64,000 bases of DNA from Massilia violaceinigra. Its GTDB lineage: Bacteria > Pseudomonadota > Gammaproteobacteria > Burkholderiales > Burkholderiaceae_D. The translations under genes were made by a program, and so were the position numbers. Positions 18,608-28,387 of this stretch are shown piece by piece. The notes beneath the pieces were generated by a model. It did not search any database, had not been told where the DNA came from, and was given only the letters and a program-made list of their open reading frames with translations. Every line of letters starts with the position of its first letter. The first letter of the stretch is position 1. The stretch covers positions 6,262,001 through 6,326,000 of the forward strand of contig NZ_CP024608.1 of the NCBI RefSeq assembly GCF_002752675.1, given 5' to 3'.

Positions 18608-19867
18608 CTACCTGGCGTTGCCGGCGGCCGCGATGAAGCGCGTGACCGCCTCCGAGGCGACCAGCGCCAGCAAGGCGTCGATGTCGAGCGGCTTGACCAC
18701 GTACTGGCCGAAGCCGGCCGCGATGGCGCGCGTGCGGTTGTCCGGCCGGGCATAGCCGGAAATGGCGATCGCAAACGGGATGTGCGCCCCCGCCGTGCGG
18801 CGCAGCTGCGTGATCAGCTCGTAACCGTCCAGGCCGGGCAGGTTGATGTCGCAGATCAGCACATCGAAGACCTGGGTGCGCGCCAGCGACAGCCCGGCGA
18901 TGCCGTCGTACGCGGCGGTGACGCTGTGGCCTTCGGCCAGCAGCAGCTGGCCCAGGGTATCGTTGGCGTCGAGATTGTCTTCGACCAGCAGGATGCGGCG
19001 GCTGGGCGGTGCCGCACGGCCGGCCGCCGCGGCCGTCCCGTCGGCGCCGCTCCACAGCGGCAGCGACACGGTAAACACGCTGCCCCGTCCCGGCCCGTCG
19101 CTGGCGCCCACGATCTTGCCTCCATGCAACTCCACGATATTGCGGGCCACGTTCAGGCCCACGCCCAGCCCGCCTTCGGCGCGGGCCGGCGCGCGCGCTC
19201 CCTGGGTGAACAGATCGAACATGGCGGCCAGTACTTCCGGCGCCATGCCGGCGCCGTTGTCGGCCACGGTCACCACGGCCCTGCCCTCATGGGCGCGCGC
19301 GGCCATGCGGATGATGCCGCCGTCGGCGGTGTACCTGGACGCGTTGACCAGCAGATTGGCGAACGCCTGCGCCAGCCGCGCCGGATCGGCGTGGACCGTG
19401 AGTTCTTCCGGCATGTCCAGCTGCAGCTGCTGGTGCCGTTCCAGGATGCGCACCTGCACCGTCTGCAGCGCGCGCCGCAGCAGCGCCACCAGCGGCGCCG
19501 GGCTGCGCGCGAGCGTCATGGTGCCGTCATTGAGGCTGGCGGCATCGAGCAGTTCGTCGAGCAGGTGGCTCAGGTGCTGTACCTGGCGGTGGATCACCGC
19601 GTGCACATTGAGCAGCCCGGCCGACGGCTCGGGCAGCTTGGCCAGCATGGTGTTGGCCAGGCTGACGGGGGCGAGCGGATTGCGCAGTTCGCGCACCAGC
19701 AGGGCCAGGAAGGTGTGCTGGCGCGCCGCGGCGCGCGCGGCCTCATCGCGCATGGTGGCGATCTCGGCGTCGCGCTGGCCCAGCAGAAGGCGCAAGTCGG
19801 CCACCTCGGCGGCAAGGGAGTGTGCCGCGGGTAGGGGCGATTCTGTGGTGCTGTGCTGCTTCGCCAT
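18608..19867 (-). CDS. Hybrid histidine kinase lacking the phospho-accepting histidine
   Basis: A 419-residue paralogue of the kinase at 14536-15909 with the same layout: short coil, HisKA, HATPase (NLLVNASRY, DNGAGM, GLGVGLN) and receiver with Asp in LICDINLPG (340). The HisKA box reads LLVRELRNPLAPVS: residue 59 is Arg (CGC) where the paralogue has His (CAC), a single-base change. Autophosphorylation on HisKA should be impossible, while the ATP-binding boxes and receiver look intact. It could act as a pseudokinase, a dimerisation partner of its paralogue, or be starting to decay. The start at 19867 has AAAGGACG upstream. Confidence 0.88.
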   Translation of the reverse strand: MAKQHSTTESPLPAAHSLAAEVADLRLLLGQRDAEIATMRDEAARAAARQHTFLALLVRELRNPLAPVSLANTMLAKLPEPSAGLLNVHAVIHRQVQHLSHLLDELLDAASLNDGTMTLARSPAPLVALLRRALQTVQVRILERHQQLQLDMPEELTVHADPARLAQAFANLLVNASRYTADGGIIRMAARAHEGRAVVTVADNGAGMAPEVLAAMFDLFTQGARAPARAEGGLGVGLNVARNIVELHGGKIVGASDGPGRGSVFTVSLPLWSGADGTAAAAGRAAPPSRRILLVEDNLDANDTLGQLLLAEGHSVTAAYDGIAGLSLARTQVFDVLICDINLPGLDGYELITQLRRTAGAHIPFAIAISGYARPDNRTRAIAAGFGQYVVKPLDIDALLALVASEAVTRFIAAAGNAR

Positions 19868-20006
19868 GGCGTCCTTTTTTGCAAGCCGACATTGACGGCG
19901 GCAAGTCCGAGCAGTATGGCGGCAAAACGCCAAGCGCGTCGGCTTAATTGCACTATGCGGTGCGAACGCGGCGGGAATGACACCGCGCTCGCAGCCGGCG
20001 CCGACC

Positions 20007-21128
20007 TTAGGGATTTTTCCTGGCGGGACTGAGCGTTGGAAACAACTTGCCGAAGATGCCGTTCAAGACCTTGTCCGCACCCATGTCCTCGGCGGCGTTG
20101 GCGACCACCAGCGCGCCGCTGCCCCGCTCCGGGAACAGCACGGCGATGGCCAGCCAGTTGCCGTCCGAGCCCTGGTGGACCAGCGCCGGGCCCTGGCGGC
20201 CGGCGATCGACGCTTGCACGCCCCAGTCCAGGCCGGCGGGGCTGTCCGGCTGCGCGGTTTGCATCAGCTGGTAGGATGCGGGCGCAAGCAGCTTGCCCTG
20301 CCCCCTGGCGCCGGCCAGCTGGTCGAGATTGAAGCGTGCCCAGTCGGCCAGGCTCATATGCAGGAAACCGGCCGGCGCGAACATGGCCGGTGCGCCGTCA
20401 TCGAACTTGGCCATGTCGAGCATCGGCTTGCCGTGCCGGTGGCCGCGGTTCTGGCCATTGCCGGTGTTGCCGAAGCCGGCGTGCCGCATCGCCAGCGGAT
20501 CAAACACTTCCTTGCGCATCAGCGCTTCGTAGGTCTCGCCGGTGACTTTTTCAGCGATCGCGGCGGCAATCAGAAAGCCGGTATTGCTGTAAGCGAAGGC
20601 GGTGCCCGGGGCGGCTTCCGGTTTGTCCCTGAGCGCTTCGGCGATGTAGGCAAGGCGTTGTTGCCCGCTCGGGCGGGTGTCGGTGAAGAAATGTTCCACC
20701 CCTTTGAGATTGAGCAGGTCGCGCGGCAATCCGGCGCGATGGGACAGCAATTGCAGCAGCGTGACCTGGCGGTAGTCGGGCAGCATGTCCGCGGCCAGAT
20801 CGGGCAGCATCTTCTCGAGCGGCGCATCCCACGCCAGCACGGCGCGCTCGGCCAGCCGCGCGATCATGGCCACCGTCATGACCTTGCCGGTGGAGCCGAT
20901 CAGCCAGACATCGTCGGTGCCGGCGCGGCGCTGCCGGTCGTTGCGCTGCCGGCCGTGCACCGTTTGCGCGCTGATGGCGCAGTCGCGCAGGATGACGGCG
21001 CCGACCGCCGGCACCTTGCTGCCGGCCATGGCCGACTTGACGATGGCGTCGAGCTTGTCGGGCGCGGCCGCGCAAGCCGCGCTGGCGAGGGTCAATGCGG
21101 CGATAACGGCAATTTGTCGAAACAGCAT
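20007..21128 (-). CDS. Class C beta-lactamase-like serine hydrolase, exported
   Basis: A 373-residue protein with an N-terminal signal peptide (MLFRQIAVIAALTLASAACA, possibly a lipoprotein because a Cys follows ASA). The serine beta-lactamase / penicillin-binding fold is shown by SXXK as STGK (79-82), YXN as YSN (180-182) and a C-terminal HQGSDGNW standing where KTG or HXG lies. Family members range from beta-lactamases to esterases and D-aminopeptidases, so resistance cannot be claimed. The ATG at 21128 is preceded by GGAG; the extension to 21194 lacks signal-peptide logic. Confidence 0.82.
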   Translation of the reverse strand: MLFRQIAVIAALTLASAACAAAPDKLDAIVKSAMAGSKVPAVGAVILRDCAISAQTVHGRQRNDRQRRAGTDDVWLIGSTGKVMTVAMIARLAERAVLAWDAPLEKMLPDLAADMLPDYRQVTLLQLLSHRAGLPRDLLNLKGVEHFFTDTRPSGQQRLAYIAEALRDKPEAAPGTAFAYSNTGFLIAAAIAEKVTGETYEALMRKEVFDPLAMRHAGFGNTGNGQNRGHRHGKPMLDMAKFDDGAPAMFAPAGFLHMSLADWARFNLDQLAGARGQGKLLAPASYQLMQTAQPDSPAGLDWGVQASIAGRQGPALVHQGSDGNWLAIAVLFPERGSGALVVANAAEDMGADKVLNGIFGKLFPTLSPARKNP

Positions 21129-21345
21129 AGGAGGCTCCACATTCTGGTGCGCCGCCGCGATGGGCCGCGCAGGGTGTTGATATCTGCCTGCCATGCAGGA
21201 GGAGTACGCAGATTACATTGCCACGAAGGAAATGGGCGGTGGCGGGCGACAGGCTGCTGTTTCAGAGGAACAGAGCGTCACGACGGCGCCGTGGAAATGG
21301 CCCCTTGGCCTGCCGGCCGGCGCCGCCATCGGTTAAACTGCGGGC

Positions 21346-21999
21346 ATGAAAAATTTTGAACTCCGGCGCGACCGCTATGAGGTTTTCCGCCAATTCGACA
21401 ATCCCCTGCTCAATATCAGCCTGACGCTGGAACTGCCGGATTTCCGTCCGTTTTGCAAACAGCGCGGCCTGCCGCCGTTTCACTTCTTCCTGTATTGCGT
21501 GCTGTCCGCGATCGAGACGGTCGATAACTTCATGTACCGCGTGCATGAAGATCAGGTCATCAAGATCGACGATTTCATCGGCTCGTTCACGGTGATCAAT
21601 GAGGACAACAATCTCAATTTCGCGCGCTTTACCCGAAGCACCGACCTGCGCGAATTCATCGCGCGCAGCGTACGCGCCGGCCAGGAAGCGAAGGCCAGCC
21701 GCGCCTTGATCAATACCAACGCCGACCTGACCCCGCGCCAGGCCAGGGACAATATTTATATCACCTGCATGCCATGGTTCGAGATGCGCGCGATCGAGCA
21801 TCCGATTTTCTGCCATCGCAGCACCGATATTCCCTCGCTCGCCTGGGGCAAGTTCAGCGCGCCGGCGGGAGACACGATGACGATGCCGTTTTCGGTGCAG
21901 GCGCATCACGGCTTTGTCGACGGCTATCACGTGCATGTGCTGGCGCAGGCCATCGCGAGCCGGGTTGCGGCGGTGATGGCCGCCGACGCAGGGGCGTGA
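21346..21999 (+). CDS. CatA-like O-acetyltransferase (chloramphenicol acetyltransferase family)
   Basis: A 217-residue, full-length member of the trimeric CAT family. The catalytic segment HHGFVDGYHV holds the general-base His (188) and the structural Asp-Gly (192-193). PFHFFLYCVLSAIETVDNF and the SFTVINEDNNLNFARF region align with the family core. It would transfer acetyl from acetyl-CoA to a hydroxyl. Many chromosomal CatA-like proteins do not act on chloramphenicol, so the substrate is open. No antibiotic-resistance context is present. Confidence 0.82.
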   Translation: MKNFELRRDRYEVFRQFDNPLLNISLTLELPDFRPFCKQRGLPPFHFFLYCVLSAIETVDNFMYRVHEDQVIKIDDFIGSFTVINEDNNLNFARFTRSTDLREFIARSVRAGQEAKASRALINTNADLTPRQARDNIYITCMPWFEMRAIEHPIFCHRSTDIPSLAWGKFSAPAGDTMTMPFSVQAHHGFVDGYHVHVLAQAIASRVAAVMAADAGA

Positions 22000-22116
22000 G
22001 CACTTGGGACAATAAGGCGCCTGGACATCAGAGTTGAAGATGCCACCGAACGGGAATTCGCCACCCGCGCAGCAGGAGGCCATCGCCAGCCGATGGCCTC
22101 TTGAACCGCCAGGCTG

Positions 22117-22860
22117 TTACAGCTTGGTGTTGCCGCGATACCAGTCAAATCCGACCAGCCGCAGATCGGCCGTCTGCACCGCGCCCAGCGCGCCCGAACC
22201 GCTGCGGCTTTCGTCGATACTCTGGATGTTATCGATCGCCACAGTGTTATCGCGGTTATACACCGTGCTATGCAGGAGCACCGTGCCCGTATTCCAGTCG
22301 ACACTGGTCAGGGTTCCCTGCTCGATCCTGTAGTTGCTCGAACCATACGGCACATAGATCATCAGGTATTTGCCTTTCTGGATCTGCAGCAGCTGGCGCC
22401 GGATTTGCTCTTTCCAGCCATCGAAAGGCGGTTCGGCATTCAGGTTGGCGCTTTCAGTTTTACTCCATTCCTCGGCCGCCGATAGCATGCCGGCATATTT
22501 GGAGCGGTCGATCGTGCGCAGCACTTCATCGGCAATGCGCACCTGCTCCGTGTAGGGCAGGTAGGGGGGAATATTGAACTCGTTGCGCCACTGCTCGGTG
22601 CGCACAATGTAATCGGCGTGCGTGCTGAACGTCGGCAGCGCTTCGCCCAGGCGGGTACGTTCCTGTTCGATCCAGTCCTCGGCTTCCTCGGCGATCTGCT
22701 CGTATTGATCGGTACCGGTATCGAACAGGGCGCGGTCCGCGATCTCCACCTTCAAATCGTAGGGAAAGTCTTCCGGAATATTGAACTCCGCGCACCACCT
22801 GGCCGACTGCGCCACGAAATCAGAAACCGACAGATCGAATGGATTGATATTCATGTACAT
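22117..22860 (-). CDS. Hypothetical protein with an internal repeat
   Basis: A 247-residue soluble protein I do not recognise. Two related 60-residue units occupy residues about 12-135: WCAEFNIPEDFPYDLKVEIA against WRNEFNIPPYLPYTEQVRIA, each followed by an acidic helix (EEAEDWIEQE; AAEEWSKTE). The C-terminal 90 residues (KYLMIYVPYGSSNYRIEQG, then GTVLLHSTVYNRD) look like a small beta-barrel. The first of two closely spaced ATGs (22860) follows GGAG at the best spacing. No signal peptide. It converges with catA-like and stands alone. Confidence 0.7.
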   Translation of the reverse strand: MYMNINPFDLSVSDFVAQSARWCAEFNIPEDFPYDLKVEIADRALFDTGTDQYEQIAEEAEDWIEQERTRLGEALPTFSTHADYIVRTEQWRNEFNIPPYLPYTEQVRIADEVLRTIDRSKYAGMLSAAEEWSKTESANLNAEPPFDGWKEQIRRQLLQIQKGKYLMIYVPYGSSNYRIEQGTLTSVDWNTGTVLLHSTVYNRDNTVAIDNIQSIDESRSGSGALGAVQTADLRLVGFDWYRGNTKL

Positions 22861-23076
22861 GCTCTCCTGTTAGTGTAGTCAGTGTCATTTACCTGCTTCT
22901 ACCCTTGTTTGACGCCGAGCTGTCATATCAGCTTCTTCCGTACTTGAAAAACTGCCGTAGATCGATTTACATTAAAAACAAGCTTACTCTTGAATTAACA
23001 ATAAAACAAAGGCAATTTAACAAGCGGCCGGGCCAGCGCTTACAATCGCGCAAACCTCCTGGAGTCCCCTGAGGAA

Positions 23077-23864
23077 TTGACCTGCAAGCTGTGCCGCCCG
23101 GCCCTGGCCTTGGCACTGGCCCTGCCGTCCGCGATGGCCACGGAAATAGCGTCGCCGGCCGGCGGATGGAACCGCTCGGGACTGGTAGACAAGAGCGATC
23201 AGGCAACGGTGGCCTACCCCAACTCACCCATCGACCGCGGCGCCCAGAGCAAACGCGGCATGATCAAGGGGCGCATCGCGGCCGCCGCCGGCAAGCGCGA
23301 GGCGCACCAGCGGGTGGTCAACGGCAATCCCCTGCGCCTGATGACGGATGAGCAGGGCCATTACGCGCGCCCTTACCTGTTCGGCGCCGGGTCGAACAGC
23401 GTGGAAGTCAAATCGCCCCAGGGCAAATCGTTCAGGCGCGTGCAGTTCTACGACATCAGCTCGGGCCGGCCCCTGCCGGCGTGCGCATTATCTGCGCCTG
23501 GGACGATACCGAAGCCGAGATCGACATGCACATCGTCACGCCCGACGGCCAGCACGCTTACTTCGGCCACCCGGTATTGACCAACGGCGGCGGCCTGGAC
23601 GTCGACAGCGTGGATGGCCCCGGCCCCGAGATGTACACCATGACCGCGCCCTTGCGCGGGAACTACGACGTATATATCAATTACTGGGGCAAGCTGGGCG
23701 CGAACGGCTACCACTTCGACGAAAGCAAGCGCCAGATGCAGATGATCACCGCGCGCGTGACGCTGGTGTATAACGAAAACACCCCGCGCGAGAAACGCGA
23801 AGAGTTCGTGCTGCCCATGCGCAGCATCGGCGAACTGACGCTGGTCAAGTCGTTCAGAGCCTGA
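23077..23864 (+). pseudogene. DUF2135 (YfaP-like) exported protein, frameshifted
   Basis: Two overlapping frames make one protein. The first (23077 to about 23475, TTG start, signal peptide PALALALALPSAMA) reads to SNSVEVKSPQGKSFRRVQFY. The second (about 23465-23864) carries the DUF2135 core VRIICAWDDTEAEIDMHIVT, then GPEMYTMTAPLRGNYDVYIN. The switch is near 23465-23482 in a GC-rich run, consistent with one missing or extra base. Family members are exported beta-sandwich proteins of unknown role. The shift may be real or a sequencing error. Its 3' end overlaps the convergent DJ-1 family gene by 11 bases. Confidence 0.75.
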
Positions 23865-24435
23865 TCTCGGTCCCGAGCAGCCTGAGAAATTGCGCCAGCC
23901 ACTGCGGGTGCGCCGGCCATGCTGGCGCCGTGACGAAATTACCGTCCGTGACCGCCTGGTCGACCTCGATCTGCGCATACTCGCCGCCGGCCATGCGCAC
24001 TTCCGGCGAACATGCGGGATAGGCGGAAATGCGCTTGCCGCGAATCACATCCGCGGCCGCCAGCAACTGCGCCCCATGGCAGACCGCCGCGATCGGCTTG
24101 TTCGCCTGCGCGAACTGCCTGACCAGTTCGATCACCCGCTCATTGAGGCGCAGGTATTCCGGGGCGCGTCCGCCGGCGATCATCAAGGCATCATAGTTGC
24201 CGGCGTCGGCCTCATCGAAGCTGGCGTTGAGCGCGAACAGATGGCCGGGTTTTTCCGTGTAGGTCTGGTCGCCCTCGAAATCGTGGATCGCGGTCTTGAT
24301 CTTCTCGCCCGCTTTCTTGCCCGGACAAACCGCGTGCACGGTATGGCCGACCATCTGCAGCGCCTGGAACGGCACCATGGTCTCGTAATCTTCCGCAAAA
24401 TCGCCCGTCAGAAACAAAATCTTCTTTCCAGCCAT
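23854..24435 (-). CDS. DJ-1/PfpI-family protein
   Basis: A 193-residue member of the class I glutamine amidotransferase-like superfamily. The nucleophile elbow [10 protein letters not shown] carries the Cys-His pair of the family (Cys near 118), and the N-terminus [20 protein letters not shown] is typical of PfpI-like proteins. These act as chaperones, deglycases or general stress proteins; which one cannot be told. AAGGAG lies seven bases before the ATG. An IS3 element has inserted 77 bases upstream of its start, possibly separating it from its native promoter. Confidence 0.85.
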   Translation of the reverse strand: MAGKKILFLTGDFAEDYETMVPFQALQMVGHTVHAVCPGKKAGEKIKTAIHDFEGDQTYTEKPGHLFALNASFDEADAGNYDALMIAGGRAPEYLRLNERVIELVRQFAQANKPIAAVCHGAQLLAAADVIRGKRISAYPACSPEVRMAGGEYAQIEVDQAVTDGNFVTAPAWPAHPQWLAQFLRLLGTEIRL

Positions 24436-24570
24436 GCTTGTTCTCCTTGGTCAGTGGTGAAGTGATGTCTTGCCTGCTGTTTGCTTAATATCCAGATAAT
24501 ACGCCGGAATGCTGTGGTCTAATTTGCCCGGACACCTCAATAGGTGGAAAATCCACCATCTGAGGAGTAA

Positions 24571-25754
<1,184 letters not shown>

Positions 25755-25761
25755 CCACAGC

Positions 25762-25878
25762 AGAATTCGATACGGCGCGGATGCTCAAGTGGCCCCATAC
25801 TCCGGTATCGCCGCCGACATCGGCACAGCGGCGAGCTACGTGGCCGGCACCCTCCCATCGAATGAAGTGCTACAGTAA
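25762..25878 (+). pseudogene. 3' end of a gene truncated by the IS3 element
   Basis: Directly after the right end of the IS, one frame reads GADAQVAPYSGIAADIGTAA then SYVAGTLPSNEVLQ and stops at 25876-25878. The residue mix looks like a real protein tail. No matching 5' part is visible left of the IS, so the insertion probably came with a deletion. The family is unknown. Confidence 0.35.
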
Positions 25879-25908
25879 AATACGATATTCTGTTCAAGAG
25901 AGAATCCC

Positions 25909-27384
25909 ATGACCCACCCAACTTCGTCGCCCACCAGCGGCACGCTCTCCCAAAGCGAACTCGCGGCCTTTGCCGACCGCGTCTGGGATGAAGAAATCGT
26001 TCCGGCTCTGGTCTCGTACATCGCCGTGCCGGCCAAAAGCCCCGCCTTCGATGCCCAGTGGGAAGCCAACGGCTATCTCGATCGGGTCGTGCGCGATGCC
26101 GAAGAGTGGATCAGGAGCAAAAAGATTCCAGGGCTGAAACTCGAAGTGCTGCGTGCGCCGAATCGCTCGCCCGTCATTTTCTTCGAGCTGCCGGCCACCA
26201 AGGCCGCTTCCAACGACACCATCCTGATCTACGGCCACCTCGACAAGCAGCCCGAATTCGACGGCTGGCGCGGCGACCTGGGTCCATGGACGCCCAAGTA
26301 CGAAGACGGCAAGCTGTACGGACGCGGCGGTGCCGATGACGGCTACGCCGTATATGCCTCGCTCACGGCGATCATGGCGCTGGACCGTCAGAACATTCCT
26401 CGCCCGCGCTGCGTGGGCCTGATCGAAACCTGCGAGGAAAGCGGCTCGTACGACTTGCCGCCCTACCTCGAGATGCTGGGCGACCGCCTGGGCCAGGTGT
26501 CGCTGGTGGTCTGCCTCGATTCGGGCGCGGGCAACTACGACCAGTTGTGGCTGACCACGTCGCTGCGCGGCATGGTTTCGGGCACGCTCAAGGTGGAAGT
26601 GCTGACCGAGGGTATCCACTCGGGCGCCCATTCGGGTGTGGTGCCGTCGAGTTTCCGCGTCCTGCGCCATCTGCTGGACCGGCTCGAAGATGCGAAGACC
26701 GGGCGCCTGCTGCCGGAAAGCTTTCATTGCGAAATTCCGCACGTGCGCATCGAGGAAGCCAAAGCGACCGCCGCCATCTTGAAGGAAGAAGTGTACAAGC
26801 GCATGCCGTGGGCCTGCGGCGCCGATGGCGGCTCGGTGCTGCCGGTGACGACCGATCCGCTGGAAGCGATCTTGAACCGCACCTGGCGGCCGACCTTGTC
26901 GGTGGTGGGCGCGGAAGGCTTTCCGGAGTTCGCCAATGCCGGCAATGTGCTGCGCCCCTACTCCGCCTTCAAGCTGTCGCTGCGCATTCCGCCCCTGCTC
27001 GACGGCAATGCCGCCGCGCTGCAATTGAAAGCCTTGCTGGAGGATAACGCGCCCTACAATGCGCGCGTGTCGTTCGTGCCGGATGGCACGCCGGGATCGT
27101 ACGGCGCCAGCGGCTGGAATACGCCGGAACTGAGCCCGTGGCTGTCCACCGCCGTGAACGCGGCCAGCGAAAGCCATTTCGGCACGCCGGTCGGCTATCT
27201 GGGCGAAGGCGGCACCATTCCACTGATGGGCTTGCTGCAGAAGAGCTTCCCGAAAGCCCAGATGATGGTGTGCGGCGTGTTGGGACCGAAGAGCAATGCG
27301 CACGGGCCGAACGAGTTCCTGCATGTGCCGTATGGAAAACGACTGACGGCGGCGGTGGCGCAGGTCATTGCGGCACATCCCTGA
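25909..27384 (+). CDS. M20-family metallopeptidase (dipeptidase-like)
   Basis: A 491-residue cytosolic zinc peptidase. Metal ligands are visible in YGHLDKQP (His-Asp, about 108), GRGGADDGY (bridging Asp), ETCEESGS (general-base Glu pair), LDSG and the C-terminal NAHGPNEFLH (His). The central insert is the dimerisation domain. The length fits the CNDP/carnosinase-like branch, which cleaves dipeptides. GAGAG precedes the ATG. It stands alone and ends at a strong hairpin. Confidence 0.88.
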   Translation: MTHPTSSPTSGTLSQSELAAFADRVWDEEIVPALVSYIAVPAKSPAFDAQWEANGYLDRVVRDAEEWIRSKKIPGLKLEVLRAPNRSPVIFFELPATKAASNDTILIYGHLDKQPEFDGWRGDLGPWTPKYEDGKLYGRGGADDGYAVYASLTAIMALDRQNIPRPRCVGLIETCEESGSYDLPPYLEMLGDRLGQVSLVVCLDSGAGNYDQLWLTTSLRGMVSGTLKVEVLTEGIHSGAHSGVVPSSFRVLRHLLDRLEDAKTGRLLPESFHCEIPHVRIEEAKATAAILKEEVYKRMPWACGADGGSVLPVTTDPLEAILNRTWRPTLSVVGAEGFPEFANAGNVLRPYSAFKLSLRIPPLLDGNAAALQLKALLEDNAPYNARVSFVPDGTPGSYGASGWNTPELSPWLSTAVNAASESHFGTPVGYLGEGGTIPLMGLLQKSFPKAQMMVCGVLGPKSNAHGPNEFLHVPYGKRLTAAVAQVIAAHP

Positions 27385-27392
27385 ATCGTCGC

Positions 27393-27420
27393 GACGCGCC
27401 GGACAATGCGCCGGCGCGTC
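27393..27420 (+). terminator. Hairpin after the M20 peptidase gene
   Basis: A perfect 10-bp stem (GACGCGCCGG with CCGGCGCGTC) with an eight-base loop, nine bases after the stop, followed by GTTCTTCC. It fits a terminator for the peptidase gene, with a weak T tract. Confidence 0.65.
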
Positions 27421-27520
27421 GTTCTTCCGAAGGCATATCACGGACAATATCGAGTGCGTGACCACGCGCGATCCGGATTGCGAGGTGCATGCCTCCTTCT
27501 CGACCGAGTAGACATCAAAC

Positions 27521-27541
27521 CCGCCGGCAGCGAGCCGGCGG
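27521..27541. terminator. Second hairpin between convergent genes
   Basis: An 8-bp stem (CCGCCGGC with GCCGGCGG) around AGCGA, midway between the convergent M20 peptidase and SRPBCC genes. No T tract on either side, so its role as terminator is uncertain. Confidence 0.4.
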
Positions 27542-27613
27542 AGTCAAAGGCCAGCCCCCGCGGCCAGCGCATGGTGCATGACGCTGGCCGCGGCGATGCG
27601 GCTGCCGGGGCGA

Positions 27614-28174
27614 TTAATGCATCGGCCCTGCCCCGCTCTCTTTCGATATCGTGCCGCGCCACGCGCCGGTTTCGCTGCCGCGCTTCTCCAGCATGTCCTT
27701 GAAGCGCTGCAGGTTGGAACGCGCCTGCATGCGAACGGCCCCGACCATGTCGCCCATGGTTTCCACCGCATCTTGCGGTTCGTAGTACATCTCGAGCGTG
27801 ACGTTGGTGCGCCCGCCCGACAGCTCCTTGAACGTCACCGCGCCACCGTTCGGCGTGCCGGAGGTGCTGCGCCAGGCGATTTTTTTGTCCGGAATCTGCT
27901 CGGTGATTTCGGCATCCCACTCGATGACCTTGCCGAACACGTCCGCCTTCCAGTGCAGGCGCTTGTCGTCGAGCTGGCGCACTTCATGCACACTTTCCAT
28001 AAACTGAGGAAATTGCTCGAACTGCGTGAACTGGTCGTAGACAGTGCGCACCGGAAGATCGACATCGATACTGACACGCGATTCACTGCCCTTGCCGCCA
28101 GACTTTTGCATTTGCTTGGCCAGCAACGTTCCACCGACCGCAACAGCCACCAACCCGAGAATACGGCTCAACAT
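27614..28174 (-). CDS. SRPBCC-family (START-like, cyclase/dehydrase type) membrane-anchored protein
   Basis: A 186-residue protein with a short hydrophobic N-terminus (LGLVAVAVGGTLLAKQMQ) that may anchor it to the membrane, then a START-like domain (SIDVDLPVRTVYDQFTQFEQ, then FPQFMESVHEVRQL) of the polyketide cyclase/dehydrase group. Such proteins bind hydrophobic ligands; the ligand here is unknown. AGGAGG lies seven bases before the ATG. Confidence 0.8.
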   Translation of the reverse strand: MLSRILGLVAVAVGGTLLAKQMQKSGGKGSESRVSIDVDLPVRTVYDQFTQFEQFPQFMESVHEVRQLDDKRLHWKADVFGKVIEWDAEITEQIPDKKIAWRSTSGTPNGGAVTFKELSGGRTNVTLEMYYEPQDAVETMGDMVGAVRMQARSNLQRFKDMLEKRGSETGAWRGTISKESGAGPMH

Positions 28175-28387
28175 GGTTTTCCTCCTGATTGTCGATTGAG
28201 ATAGTCAGCGCAGCCGGAGCAGCGTGTCACCAGGCGTCCTCTTGCGGACGACGCTCGCTGCTGCCAACTTGCGACGACCTTCCATGTTAATCCTGTCACC
28301 GGCGCGCATGAATAGGCGTTATCGCAGAACTGGTGTAGGAATACGCCTGCCTCCACTGTTTCATTTTATGCAGCAAGGCACGCCGGC

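Noticed and set aside
21346..21999. Chloramphenicol resistance gene
   Set aside because: The fold is CAT-like, but chromosomal CatA-like proteins often act on other substrates and nothing nearby suggests resistance.
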